13,938 bases of DNA from Ignavibacteria bacterium (GTDB taxonomy: Bacteria; Bacteroidota; Ignavibacteria; Ignavibacteriales; Melioribacteraceae): positions 1 to 13,938 of the forward strand of contig DSBF01000213.1 in the NCBI GenBank assembly GCA_011049495.1, written 5' to 3'. Both the position numbers and the translations under genes were made by a program. Shown here piece by piece: positions 1-6,807 of the stretch; the first letter of the stretch is position 1, and each line of letters opens with the position of its first letter. The notes beneath the pieces were generated by a model. It was not told the DNA's origin and made no database searches. It worked only from the letters and a program-made list of their open reading frames with translations.

Positions 1-521
1 CAGTAGTTCTTGATTTAATGATTCATGACATTGATATAATTTTAAGTCTCGTAAAAAGTGATGTCAAAGAAATTAAAGCCAGCGGTGTTCCCGTTGTATC
101 CGGTAATATTGATATTGCTAATGCAAGATTAGAATTTGAAAATGGTGCGGTTGCTAATGTTACGGCAAGCCGAATTTCACAGAAGAAGATGCGTAAAATG
201 AGAATGTTTCAGCAAAGCGGATACATTGCTTTAGATTTTATTACAGGTGTTGCCGAAGTTTACAGACTGATAGATCAAAAGGAAATGGATGAAAATCATT
301 TTATTTCTTTTGGCGAAATGGGAGTTGGCGAAAAGAAAAAGTATGTTGTATATGATCAACCGGAAATAAAACAAGTAAATGCGCTTAAGTATGAACTGGA
401 ATTATTTGTTGATTCTATTATAAATAAAACAAAACCGGTTGTCAGCGGTGAAGACGGACTTAAAGCATTAAAAGTAGCTGCCGAGATAATTAAAAAAATT
501 GAGGAGTCGCAAATTTCATGA
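1..521 (+). CDS. Gfo/Idh/MocA family NAD(P)-dependent oxidoreductase, C-terminal part
   Basis: This is the 3' part of a gene that enters from outside the window; the frame is open from base 3 with no stop upstream, so the ATG at 18 is internal. The fragment starts in the catalytic half, with a D-x-x-x-H motif (Asp codon at 12, His codon at 24) inside the sequence LDLMIHDIDIIL. It continues through a region typical of family C-terminal alpha/beta domains (IANARLEFENGAVANVTASR). The N-terminal Rossmann NAD-binding domain is missing from view. Such enzymes oxidise or reduce sugars and nucleotide sugars. Members of this subtype often lie beside lpx genes, and GnnA (UDP-GlcNAc 3-dehydrogenase for amino-linked lipid A) belongs to this family; lptD three genes downstream makes that role possible, but it cannot be decided from the fragment. 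The stop overlaps the next start (ATGA), showing translational coupling. Confidence 0.85.
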   Translation, partial: VVLDLMIHDIDIILSLVKSDVKEIKASGVPVVSGNIDIANARLEFENGAVANVTASRISQKKMRKMRMFQQSGYIALDFITGVAEVYRLIDQKEMDENHFISFGEMGVGEKKKYVVYDQPEIKQVNALKYELELFVDSIINKTKPVVSGEDGLKALKVAAEIIKKIEESQIS

Positions 522-1120
522 AAAATAAAAAAATATTTTTAATAGCTGCACTAACTTTATTAATTGCATCTTGCGGAGTTTATGAAACGCTTACGAATTT
601 TGCGAGACTAAAATTCAAAGTGAATTCTTATAATAATTTTAGAGTTGCCGATGTTGCCCTTGAAGGAAAAAGTAAGATAGGTGATTTTAGTCCAATCGAT
701 TATGTGAAATTAACCGGTGCATTTGTAAAAGGTGAATTGCCTTTCAGCTTTTTAATTAATGTAGAAGCCGATAATCCAAATGACGGTTCGGGTGGTTTTC
801 CCGCAACTGATATTTCTATCGAGTCATTTCCGTTCAGAGTATTGTTGGATGACAAACAAATATTAGTTGGTAATATCGAACAAGCATTTACAGTCCCGGG
901 TGTAGGCGAAAATAGGATAATTCCTATCCGTGTTGATGTTGATTTGCTTAAGTTTTTTAAAGACAAGAGCTTCGATGAATTAACAAATTTTATTTTAGCT
1001 GTCGGTGGTAAGGATGGAAGTCGGTCAAGAATTTCTCTATTTGCAAAACCCGTATTGGGGACACCTGTCGGTAATATTGATTATCCCGATGAAATAAAAA
1101 TAAGTCATGAGTTCAATTAG
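518..1120 (+). CDS. LEA14/WHy-like lipoprotein
   Basis: This is a 200-residue predicted lipoprotein. It has a basic start, a hydrophobic stretch at residues 6-18 and a lipobox IASC with the lipidated Cys at 19. The mature part resembles LEA14/WHy-type immunoglobulin-like beta domains: it has a FSFLINVEADNPN segment, where the NPN-type turn is characteristic, followed by alternating beta strands such as FPFRVLLDDKQILVGN. Such proteins are likely anchored in the inner or outer membrane facing the periplasm; the molecular role is unknown. The start is supported by a GAGGAG Shine-Dalgarno sequence at 501-506, 11 bases upstream, and the ATG overlaps the TGA of the preceding oxidoreductase. Its place in an operon with lptD suggests an envelope role, which is inference. 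Confidence 0.75.
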   Translation: MKNKKIFLIAALTLLIASCGVYETLTNFARLKFKVNSYNNFRVADVALEGKSKIGDFSPIDYVKLTGAFVKGELPFSFLINVEADNPNDGSGGFPATDISIESFPFRVLLDDKQILVGNIEQAFTVPGVGENRIIPIRVDVDLLKFFKDKSFDELTNFILAVGGKDGSRSRISLFAKPVLGTPVGNIDYPDEIKISHEFN

Positions 1121-1132
1121 AGGATTATTATT

Positions 1133-2086
1133 ATGAAATCTGATGTATATGCAATAGGTGTTGATCTTGGCGGTACTTCCATAAAATTTGGGTTGGTAAA
1201 TATTGCCGGCAAAATTAATAAGAAATTCTCACTTGAAACTCATGCTGAAGAAGGTCCGGATGCGGTAATCGGTCAAATAATAAAAGGCATTAAACAATTA
1301 CTAAAATCAAAACAAAAAATTGTCGGAATTGGAATTGGAACACCCGGTTCGGTTATTCAGAAAAAAGGTACGGTTGAGAATCCCCCTAACTTTAAAGGAT
1401 GGGAGAGTATCCCGCTGGGAAGTATTATCAAAAATGAATTCAACAAAAAAGTATTTGTAGAAAATGATGCAAATGCCGCTGCAATCGGCGAGATGATTTT
1501 CGGTACGGGAAGAAAGTACGAAAATTTCATAATGGTAACCCTTGGCACTGGTGTAGGAGGCGGAATAATTATCAACGGGAAAATTTACAGGGGTGAAAGT
1601 GGTGCAGCCGGTGAAATCGGTCATCTTTCAATCGAAGAGTACGGTAACCAATGTAAATGTGGTTCAAGAGGTTGTATCGAAACATACATAGGTAATAATT
1701 ATTTAATAGAACGTGTAAAAAAAGAATTACCGCTGCATAAGAATTCTAAATTGAATGAATTAGTGCAAAATGGTGAAACCCTTACTCCTAAACTTATTCA
1801 TGATGCTTATCGTTTAAATGATTATTATGCTGAAATGATAATTACCGATGCCGCTTTTAAATTAGGAGTTGCTCTTTCTTCTATTATAAATGTTTTAGAT
1901 ATACCGAATATAATTATCGGCGGTGGAGTTTCCGGTTTTGGTAAAATCCTTTTTGAAACAGTTAAGAAAACGATAAAAGAAAGAGTAATGAAACCCAATC
2001 AACCCAAGATTGTTGTGAAACCTGCTAAACTTAAAAACGAAGCTGGTATCAAAGGTGCTTCGGCTTTGGTTTTTTACCGATCTTAA
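1133..2086 (+). CDS. ROK-family sugar kinase (glucokinase-like)
   Basis: This 317-residue protein is the usual length for a ROK kinase. It has the N-terminal phosphate-binding motif DLGGTS at residues 11-16, the catalytic-base motif ENDANAA with Asp112, a second nucleotide loop LGTGVGGG at 137-144, and the sugar-binding E-x-G-H motif (Glu161, His164). These are followed by the ROK zinc motif C-x-C-G-x-x-G-C-x-E (Cys174, Cys176, Cys181, Glu183), and a GGGVSG motif lies near residue 256. All key residues are intact, so an active ATP-dependent hexose kinase (glucose, or N-acetylated sugars) is expected in the cytoplasm; the exact substrate cannot be read from sequence. The start has a clear Shine-Dalgarno AGAGGA at 1119-1124, 8 bases upstream. 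The gene begins 12 bases after the lipoprotein and belongs to the same operon. Confidence 0.9.
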   Translation: MKSDVYAIGVDLGGTSIKFGLVNIAGKINKKFSLETHAEEGPDAVIGQIIKGIKQLLKSKQKIVGIGIGTPGSVIQKKGTVENPPNFKGWESIPLGSIIKNEFNKKVFVENDANAAAIGEMIFGTGRKYENFIMVTLGTGVGGGIIINGKIYRGESGAAGEIGHLSIEEYGNQCKCGSRGCIETYIGNNYLIERVKKELPLHKNSKLNELVQNGETLTPKLIHDAYRLNDYYAEMIITDAAFKLGVALSSIINVLDIPNIIIGGGVSGFGKILFETVKKTIKERVMKPNQPKIVVKPAKLKNEAGIKGASALVFYRS

Positions 2087-2107
2087 AAATGAAGAAGAAT
2101 ATTGCGG

Positions 2108-4693
2108 ATGAATTTGAAGCTATTAATATTTTTGTTTCTATTAGCTGTTTATATTAATTTATCTGCACAAGTTAATATAGAGGATACAACGCAATTCGTC
2201 TATTCCGATACACTTTCTGTTTTAGATTCCGCTTCAGCAGATACTCTCCAACAGGTTTCTCCAAGGACAGATGTTGACGATGTAGTAACCGCAATCGCTA
2301 CCGATTCACTTACATTTGATGTTCGTAATAAAAAAATGAATATCTATGGTAGTGGTGAACTGAAGTACAAACAAACGGATCTTAAATCAGGGAAGATTTT
2401 AGTCGATTTTCCAACCAATGAATTAGAAGCCTTCGGTATAATTGATACTTCAGATACAACCGGGCAAAAGCTTGTTCAGACTCCCGAATTAACCGAAGCA
2501 GGAGACACTTACCAAGGTACAAGTATCAAATACAACTTTAAGACTCAGCGCGGTTTTATTTCACTTGCAAAAAACGAAACCGAGGGTCAGACTTACAGCG
2601 GACAAAGAGTAAAAAAAGTTGATAAAGATATTTACTTTATTGAAGACGGAATATACACAACGTGCGGCGGTGATGAACCGGTTACTTATTTCTCTGCAAA
2701 AAAAATGAAAGTTATTCATAAAGATAAAGTTATAGCACAATGGATATTTATGTATATCGGAGGTGTTCCCGTTCCGGTACCGATTCCTTTTGCGGTATTC
2801 CCGGCAGAAAGCGGAAGACGCTCAGGTATAATTGCACCAAGTTACGGGCAGATTGGAGACCGAGGTTGGTACTTCAGAAATTTCGGTTACTTCTTAGCAA
2901 TAAGTGATTATATGGATTTAGCTGTAACAGGTGATTATTATACTCGCGGAGGATGGGGAACTCGTAGTAGATTTCGATATGCTAAGCGATACAATTTCAG
3001 CGGGAATGTTAATGCAAGTTATTCGGTAATTAAAACCGGTGATGATTCTGACCCTTCAAGGACAGAACAAATAGATTGGAATTTATCTTTATTCCATAAC
3101 CAACAATTTGATCCGAATACAAGATTAGATGTCAACTTGCAATTTCAATCTTCTACTTATCTGACAAACAACAGCGTTAGTTATAATGATCTTCTTCAAA
3201 AAGATATTATTTCAAATGCTACATTGAATAAGAGATGGGATAATGGGACAAGCATGACAGTTAACTATAGTAGAAGACAAAATCTTCAATCCGGTGATAT
3301 TTTTGAAATATTGCCGAATATAAACTACAATGTTCCGGTTATTTATCCTTTTCGTCCAAAGCACTCAACTTCCCGAGATCAAAATTGGTATGAATTAATC
3401 GGCGTTAATTACTCAGGTCAATTAATGAATCAGCGTGACAAAGTGGACGGTAATTTGAATATAAGAGGCGGTATTCAGCATAAAGCATCTGTTAAAGCTT
3501 CACCGAAAGTCGGATACTTTAATTTAACACCATCAATAAACTACACTGAAAAATGGTACAACAAGAAAATAGAAAAATTTCGTGCCCCCGAATTCATTAC
3601 TGATACAACCGGAGTAGTAACTGATACAACTTATAGTGATGAAGAACGCGATATAAAAGAAATTAATTTTGTGCGAACTTTTGATTTCTCGCTTTCAGCA
3701 CAAACAAAAATTTACGGCATGTTTAACATTAACGGACTTGGAATTGAGGCACTTCGGCATACAATTACACCAACAATAAGTTATAATTATCGACCGGATT
3801 TCAGTGAAGATAAATTCGGTTATTACAGTGAATATATCGATAGGAACGGAAACTTAGTTAGATATGATCAATATCAACGTGAAGTTTTTAGTGGAGTCAG
3901 CAGTGGTGAACAGCAGCAAATCAATTTATCGGTTGGTAATATTTTCGAAATAAAAACAATGAAAGACCCTACAGATACAACCTCTAAGCAGCAAAAAATT
4001 CAACTGCTTAATTTGAATGCAAGTCTTGGTTATAATGTTGCAGCGGATAGTTTAAAACTCTCCGATCTTAGATTGAGTTATAGAACACAAGTTGGAGATT
4101 TACTTTCTTTCAGTGGATCGTCTTCATATACATTTTATGATTTTCGAGAAGGCACAAAGGTCAATGAATTTTTAGTTGATAAAGGAAAAGGTTTGTTCAG
4201 AATGACAAATCTTAATTTCTCTATTTCTACAAATTTAAGCGGCGATAAAATTTCCGGCGAAACAAGAAGAAGCGGTTTCGGAATAGAAGAAGAAAGTGAT
4301 TTTGCCGCATTTAATAAAACTGATTATATCGGTTTGTATGATGAAGTACCTTCGGATTTTTCCATTCCGTGGAATCTAAATCTTAATTATAATTTTAGTC
4401 TTAACAAACCTACTCCGGATGAATCAACAATTCGTTCAACAATCGGTGCGAGTTTAAGTGTAAGCTTAACTCAAGCTTGGAAACTTACATTCAGAGGAAA
4501 TTATGATTTCCAGGCAAATGAAATTACCGCACCTCAAGTAACGATATTCCGTGATCTCGATTGTTGGGAGATGAATTTTACATGGAACCCGCTTGGTACA
4601 TGGCGCGGTTTTAGATTTGAAATTAGAATGAAAGCTCCTGAACTCAGAGATATTAAAGTAACAAAGAGCCGGGATATTTTCTCCGGGAGATAA
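2108..4693 (+). CDS. lptD: LptD-like LPS-assembly outer-membrane protein (OstA family)
   Basis: This 861-residue protein has a Sec signal peptide (hydrophobic residues 3-18, likely cleavage after LSA). A short Asp/Ser/Thr-rich linker follows, then an OstA/LptD N-terminal beta-jellyroll region with repeats of the kind DSLTFDVRNKKMNIYGSGEL. The LptD plug/barrel entry follows, with PIPFAVFPAESGRRSGIIAP and a YFRNFGYF segment, and then a long beta-barrel of alternating aromatic strands. The C terminus (WNPLGTWRGFRFEIRMKAPEL) is a typical last-strand region. In known systems LptD with LptE inserts lipopolysaccharide into the outer leaflet. It has only two cysteines, Cys186 and Cys819. I chose the ATG at 2108 over a TTG two codons earlier because it gives a cleaner signal peptide; neither has a strong Shine-Dalgarno. 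It lies 21 bases after the kinase and abuts the next gene. Confidence 0.87.
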   Translation: MNLKLLIFLFLLAVYINLSAQVNIEDTTQFVYSDTLSVLDSASADTLQQVSPRTDVDDVVTAIATDSLTFDVRNKKMNIYGSGELKYKQTDLKSGKILVDFPTNELEAFGIIDTSDTTGQKLVQTPELTEAGDTYQGTSIKYNFKTQRGFISLAKNETEGQTYSGQRVKKVDKDIYFIEDGIYTTCGGDEPVTYFSAKKMKVIHKDKVIAQWIFMYIGGVPVPVPIPFAVFPAESGRRSGIIAPSYGQIGDRGWYFRNFGYFLAISDYMDLAVTGDYYTRGGWGTRSRFRYAKRYNFSGNVNASYSVIKTGDDSDPSRTEQIDWNLSLFHNQQFDPNTRLDVNLQFQSSTYLTNNSVSYNDLLQKDIISNATLNKRWDNGTSMTVNYSRRQNLQSGDIFEILPNINYNVPVIYPFRPKHSTSRDQNWYELIGVNYSGQLMNQRDKVDGNLNIRGGIQHKASVKASPKVGYFNLTPSINYTEKWYNKKIEKFRAPEFITDTTGVVTDTTYSDEERDIKEINFVRTFDFSLSAQTKIYGMFNINGLGIEALRHTITPTISYNYRPDFSEDKFGYYSEYIDRNGNLVRYDQYQREVFSGVSSGEQQQINLSVGNIFEIKTMKDPTDTTSKQQKIQLLNLNASLGYNVAADSLKLSDLRLSYRTQVGDLLSFSGSSSYTFYDFREGTKVNEFLVDKGKGLFRMTNLNFSISTNLSGDKISGETRRSGFGIEEESDFAAFNKTDYIGLYDEVPSDFSIPWNLNLNYNFSLNKPTPDESTIRSTIGASLSVSLTQAWKLTFRGNYDFQANEITAPQVTIFRDLDCWEMNFTWNPLGTWRGFRFEIRMKAPELRDIKVTKSRDIFSGR

Positions 4694-5143
4694 ATGCTTC
4701 ATTATATCATTGACGGAAATAACTTAATAGGTAAGCAGAGCAGTTTAAAATCATTGCAAAAATCCGACCCTCAGCAATCGCGTGAAAAATTAGCGTTTAT
4801 TTTAGACCGATTTTTTACGAATAAAAAAGTCAATGTAACTCTTCATTTTGATGGTTTTGAAAAAGATAAAATTAGAACAGCAAAATTGAAGATTGTTTAC
4901 TCGGATAATAAAACAGCTGATGAAAAAATTCGTCAGCAAATTGAGTATTCTAAAAATCCGAAAAAACTTGTAGTTGTAACATCAGATTTCCCTCTAAGCG
5001 AGTTTGCAAAGAAATGCAGTTGTGCTGTAATTAAATCGGAAGAGTTTCTTAAAAAACTTTCTGATAAAAGCGATTCCAAAAGTGAAAATGAAATTCAAAA
5101 AGAAATTGATAACGAAGAGATTAAAAAATTGTTTGGGATTTAA
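4694..5143 (+). CDS. NYN (PIN-like) domain ribonuclease, YacP/Rae1 family
   Basis: This 149-residue protein begins directly with the NYN/PIN-like signature IIDGNNLIG (Asp7, Asn9, Asn10). It continues with an acidic residue after a central strand (HFDGF, Asp53), TADEKI (Asp76, Glu77) and VVVTSD (Asp98), followed by CAVIKSEEFL. This spacing matches the YacP/DUF901 family, whose Bacillus member Rae1 is a ribosome-associated A-site mRNA endonuclease. The acidic residues would form the metal site. It is slightly shorter than the roughly 170-residue Bacillus protein and ends in a Lys/Glu-rich tail (about 119-146). The ATG follows the lptD stop with no gap (TAAATG), and a Shine-Dalgarno GGGAG at 4685-4689 lies within the end of lptD, so the two are probably co-translated. 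Nuclease activity and target are inferred. Confidence 0.8.
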   Translation: MLHYIIDGNNLIGKQSSLKSLQKSDPQQSREKLAFILDRFFTNKKVNVTLHFDGFEKDKIRTAKLKIVYSDNKTADEKIRQQIEYSKNPKKLVVVTSDFPLSEFAKKCSCAVIKSEEFLKKLSDKSDSKSENEIQKEIDNEEIKKLFGI

Positions 5144-5151
5144 GTGTGGAT

Positions 5152-5183
5152 TAATTGTTTAATTGTCCAATTGCCTCATTGTT
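5152..5183 (+). repeat. Degenerate 8-base tandem array (about 4 units)
   Basis: Four consecutive octamers read TAATTGTT, TAATTGTC, CAATTGCC and TCATTGTT, all fitting N-[AC]-ATTG-N-N. The array begins 9 bases after the NYN gene stop. Its last 15 bases (5169-5183) match the reverse complement of 5299-5313 at 13 of 15 positions, so it forms an inverted pair with the second array downstream. Function is unknown; a role in transcript 3'-end formation is possible but there is no GC-rich stem with a U-tract. Confidence 0.6.
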
Positions 5184-5276
5184 CTTGGGCGTTATTTAAT
5201 TTATAAAAAAATATCAACTCCTTTATAGTTTTGCGAATAATTGTCTTCAAAATACTTTTCAAAAACATAAACACAA

Positions 5277-5316
5277 CCATTTAGCCATTTAGCCATTTAA
5301 CAATGCAGCAATTTCT
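5277..5316 (+). repeat. Second 8-base tandem array, inverted relative to the first
   Basis: Five octamers follow one another: CCATTTAG twice exactly, CCATTTAA, then CAATGCAG and CAATTTCT. The pattern C-[CA]-AT-T/G is the complement of the array at 5152-5183. The best-matching paired segments are 5169-5183 and 5299-5313 (13 of 15 complementary). The region between (5184-5276) is AT-rich and shows no gene. Together they fill most of the 239-base gap before the NADH dehydrogenase gene. Confidence 0.6.
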
Positions 5317-5324
5317 AATTTCTC

Positions 5325-5356
5325 TATGAAATTGAATTTAAGATAAGATATCTTTG
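5325..5356 (+). promoter_or_regulatory. Candidate Bacteroidota-type promoter of the NADH dehydrogenase gene
   Basis: The octamer TATCTTTG at 5349-5356 is an exact match to the Bacteroidota -7 consensus TAnnTTTG. Twenty bases upstream is TATG (5325-5328), three of four matches to the -33 element TTTG. The start codon lies 26 bases after the -7 element, giving a short leader without a Shine-Dalgarno. A perfect 10-base palindrome AAGATATCTT (5345-5354) overlaps the -7 element and could be an operator; this last point is speculation. Confidence 0.5.
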
Positions 5357-5382
5357 TTTAGTAATAATAAATTGGTTTCGTT

Positions 5383-6627
5383 ATGGAAAAGAAAAAAGCT
5401 GTAATAATCGGTGGTGGTTTTGGTGGATTAACTTTAGCCAAAAAGTTAAAAAACTCGAGTTACGAGATAAAATTAATTGATAAAACAAATCATCACTTGT
5501 TCCAGCCACTATTATATCAAGTTGCGGCTGCGGCACTTTCACCGGGTGATATAGCAGTCCCGATTCGCTCCGAATTTTCAAACCAAAATAATGTTGAAGT
5601 TATTCTAGGTGAAGTAACTAATATTAATCGTATCGAGAAAAAAGTTTATGTATCCGATACAATTTATGAATATGATTTTCTTGTTGTGGCAATAGGTAAT
5701 AGACATTCATATTTCGGGAATGATGAGTGGGAGAAATTTGCTCCGGGACTAAAAACAATTTCGGATGCTATAAAAATTCGAGAAAAAATGCTCTTAGCAT
5801 TTGAAAAAGCTGAGATAGCCAAAAGTGAATCAGAAAAAAAGAGAGAGATGACATTTGTAATAATCGGGGGCGGACCGACCGGTGTTGAAGTCGCCGGCTC
5901 AATTGCAGAAATTTCAAGAGAAACTTTGCTGAAAGATTTTAGAAATATAAACACAGCAGATACAAAAATAATTCTCATTGAAGGAATGAATAGAATTCTT
6001 CAATCCTTTGATGAAGATCTGAGTATTAAAGCAAAAGAAAATTTAGAAAAACTTGGTGTAGAAGTACGAACTAATTCTATGGTAAATGATGTAAATGAAA
6101 ATGGAGTAGTTGTAGGAGATGAATTAATAGAAGCATCAAATATAATTTGGGCTGCCGGGAATAACGTATCTCCACTAATCAATACATTAAAAACCGAAAC
6201 GGATCGTAACGGTAGAGTAATTGTTGAGCAAGATTGTTCATTACCGGATGACCCAACTGTATTTGTTATAGGTGATGCAGCATTATTCATTGAAAATGGA
6301 GAACCACTTCCGGGAGTAGCTCCTGTTGCTATGCAGCAGGGAAGGTATGTAGCTAATGTCTTGAAGAAATCAATTCCAAAAGAACAAAGAAAACCTTTTA
6401 AGTATTTCGATAAAGGAAATCTTGCAACAATTGGTAGAGCAAAAGCAGTGTTACAAATTGGAAATCTAAAAGTATCCGGATTTATTGCGTGGTTAATTTG
6501 GGCATTAGTTCACATAGCTTTTCTTGTTAACTTCAGAAAACGTTACCGTGTGATGACTGAATGGATTTGGTACTACATGACTTTTAAGAATGGAATAAGA
6601 CTGATAACTAAATATAATGGGAAATAA
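5383..6627 (+). CDS. ndh: Type II NADH:quinone oxidoreductase (NDH-2)
   Basis: This 414-residue flavoprotein should pass electrons from NADH to quinone without pumping protons, at the cytoplasmic face of the inner membrane. It has an FAD-binding GGGFGG at residues 10-15, the NDH-2 signature HHLFQPLLYQVA at 37-48, and a second Rossmann motif GGGPTGVEVAG at 162-172 for NADH with an acidic residue (Glu200) at the end of the following strand, which favours NADH over NADPH. The second FAD motif VIGDAA is at 295-300, and the quinone-side motif APVAMQQG is at 313-320. The C-terminal part has a hydrophobic/amphipathic stretch at about 363-383 followed by basic residues, as expected for membrane attachment. 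It appears monocistronic: a 239-base gap lies upstream and a convergent gene downstream. The start follows a candidate promoter by 26 bases. Confidence 0.93.
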   Translation: MEKKKAVIIGGGFGGLTLAKKLKNSSYEIKLIDKTNHHLFQPLLYQVAAAALSPGDIAVPIRSEFSNQNNVEVILGEVTNINRIEKKVYVSDTIYEYDFLVVAIGNRHSYFGNDEWEKFAPGLKTISDAIKIREKMLLAFEKAEIAKSESEKKREMTFVIIGGGPTGVEVAGSIAEISRETLLKDFRNINTADTKIILIEGMNRILQSFDEDLSIKAKENLEKLGVEVRTNSMVNDVNENGVVVGDELIEASNIIWAAGNNVSPLINTLKTETDRNGRVIVEQDCSLPDDPTVFVIGDAALFIENGEPLPGVAPVAMQQGRYVANVLKKSIPKEQRKPFKYFDKGNLATIGRAKAVLQIGNLKVSGFIAWLIWALVHIAFLVNFRKRYRVMTEWIWYYMTFKNGIRLITKYNGK

Positions 6628-6702
6628 ATCCTAAACCCTAATTCGTTATCAACGGATGAAATGCTAAACAAATCAAAAAATAATTAATACAAAATTCTAA
6701 AC
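6626..6702 (+). repeat. Motif AAATnCTAAAC repeated three times at exact 33-base spacing
   Basis: Copies start at 6626 (AAATCCTAAAC), 6659 (AAATGCTAAAC) and 6692 (AAATTCTAAAC), differing only at the fifth base. The 22 bases between copies are not conserved. The first copy overlaps the end of the ndh stop codon. An exact reverse complement of the first copy lies at 6747-6757. The set sits between the convergent ndh and nitrilase genes. Function is unknown. Confidence 0.6.
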
Positions 6703-6757
6703 AGTTGGTGATTGTTTTGATCATTCTAATTTCAGATTTAAATATTGTTTAGGATTT
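6626..6757. repeat. Perfect 11-base inverted repeat in the convergent gap
   Basis: AAATCCTAAAC at 6626-6636 and GTTTAGGATTT at 6747-6757 are perfect reverse complements separated by 110 bases. The outer arms lie between two convergent genes, so a role in bidirectional transcript termination or 3'-end protection is possible. The loop is long and AT-rich, so it is not a classical rho-independent terminator. It may instead mark the ends of a small dispersed repeat element. Confidence 0.5.
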
Positions 6758-6807
6758 CGAGTTTCGAAATTAGTGCTTCGGATTTAGTATCCCGGATTTC
6801 CCATTTT
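6752..6807 (+). repeat. Degenerate 14-base tandem repeat (4 units)
   Basis: Units start at 6752, 6766, 6780 and 6794. Three begin with GGATTT and the second with GAAATT; units 1-2 share 9 of 14 bases and units 2-3 share 8 of 14. The last unit runs into the nitrilase stop codon (minus-strand TAA at 6806-6808). Phrases such as GGATTTCGAGTTTCG and GTGCTTCGGATTTAG recall AT-rich intergenic repeats that I remember from other bacterial genomes, but I cannot verify this here. Confidence 0.45.

Noticed and set aside
2089..2157. A short frame starting at ATG 2089 between the kinase and lptD.
   Set aside because: It is about two dozen codons long, overlaps the lptD signal peptide in another frame and has no recognisable feature.
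5184..5276. Possible rho-independent terminator after the NYN gene.
   Set aside because: There is an A-run and a T-rich stretch but no stable GC-containing stem directly followed by a U-tract.
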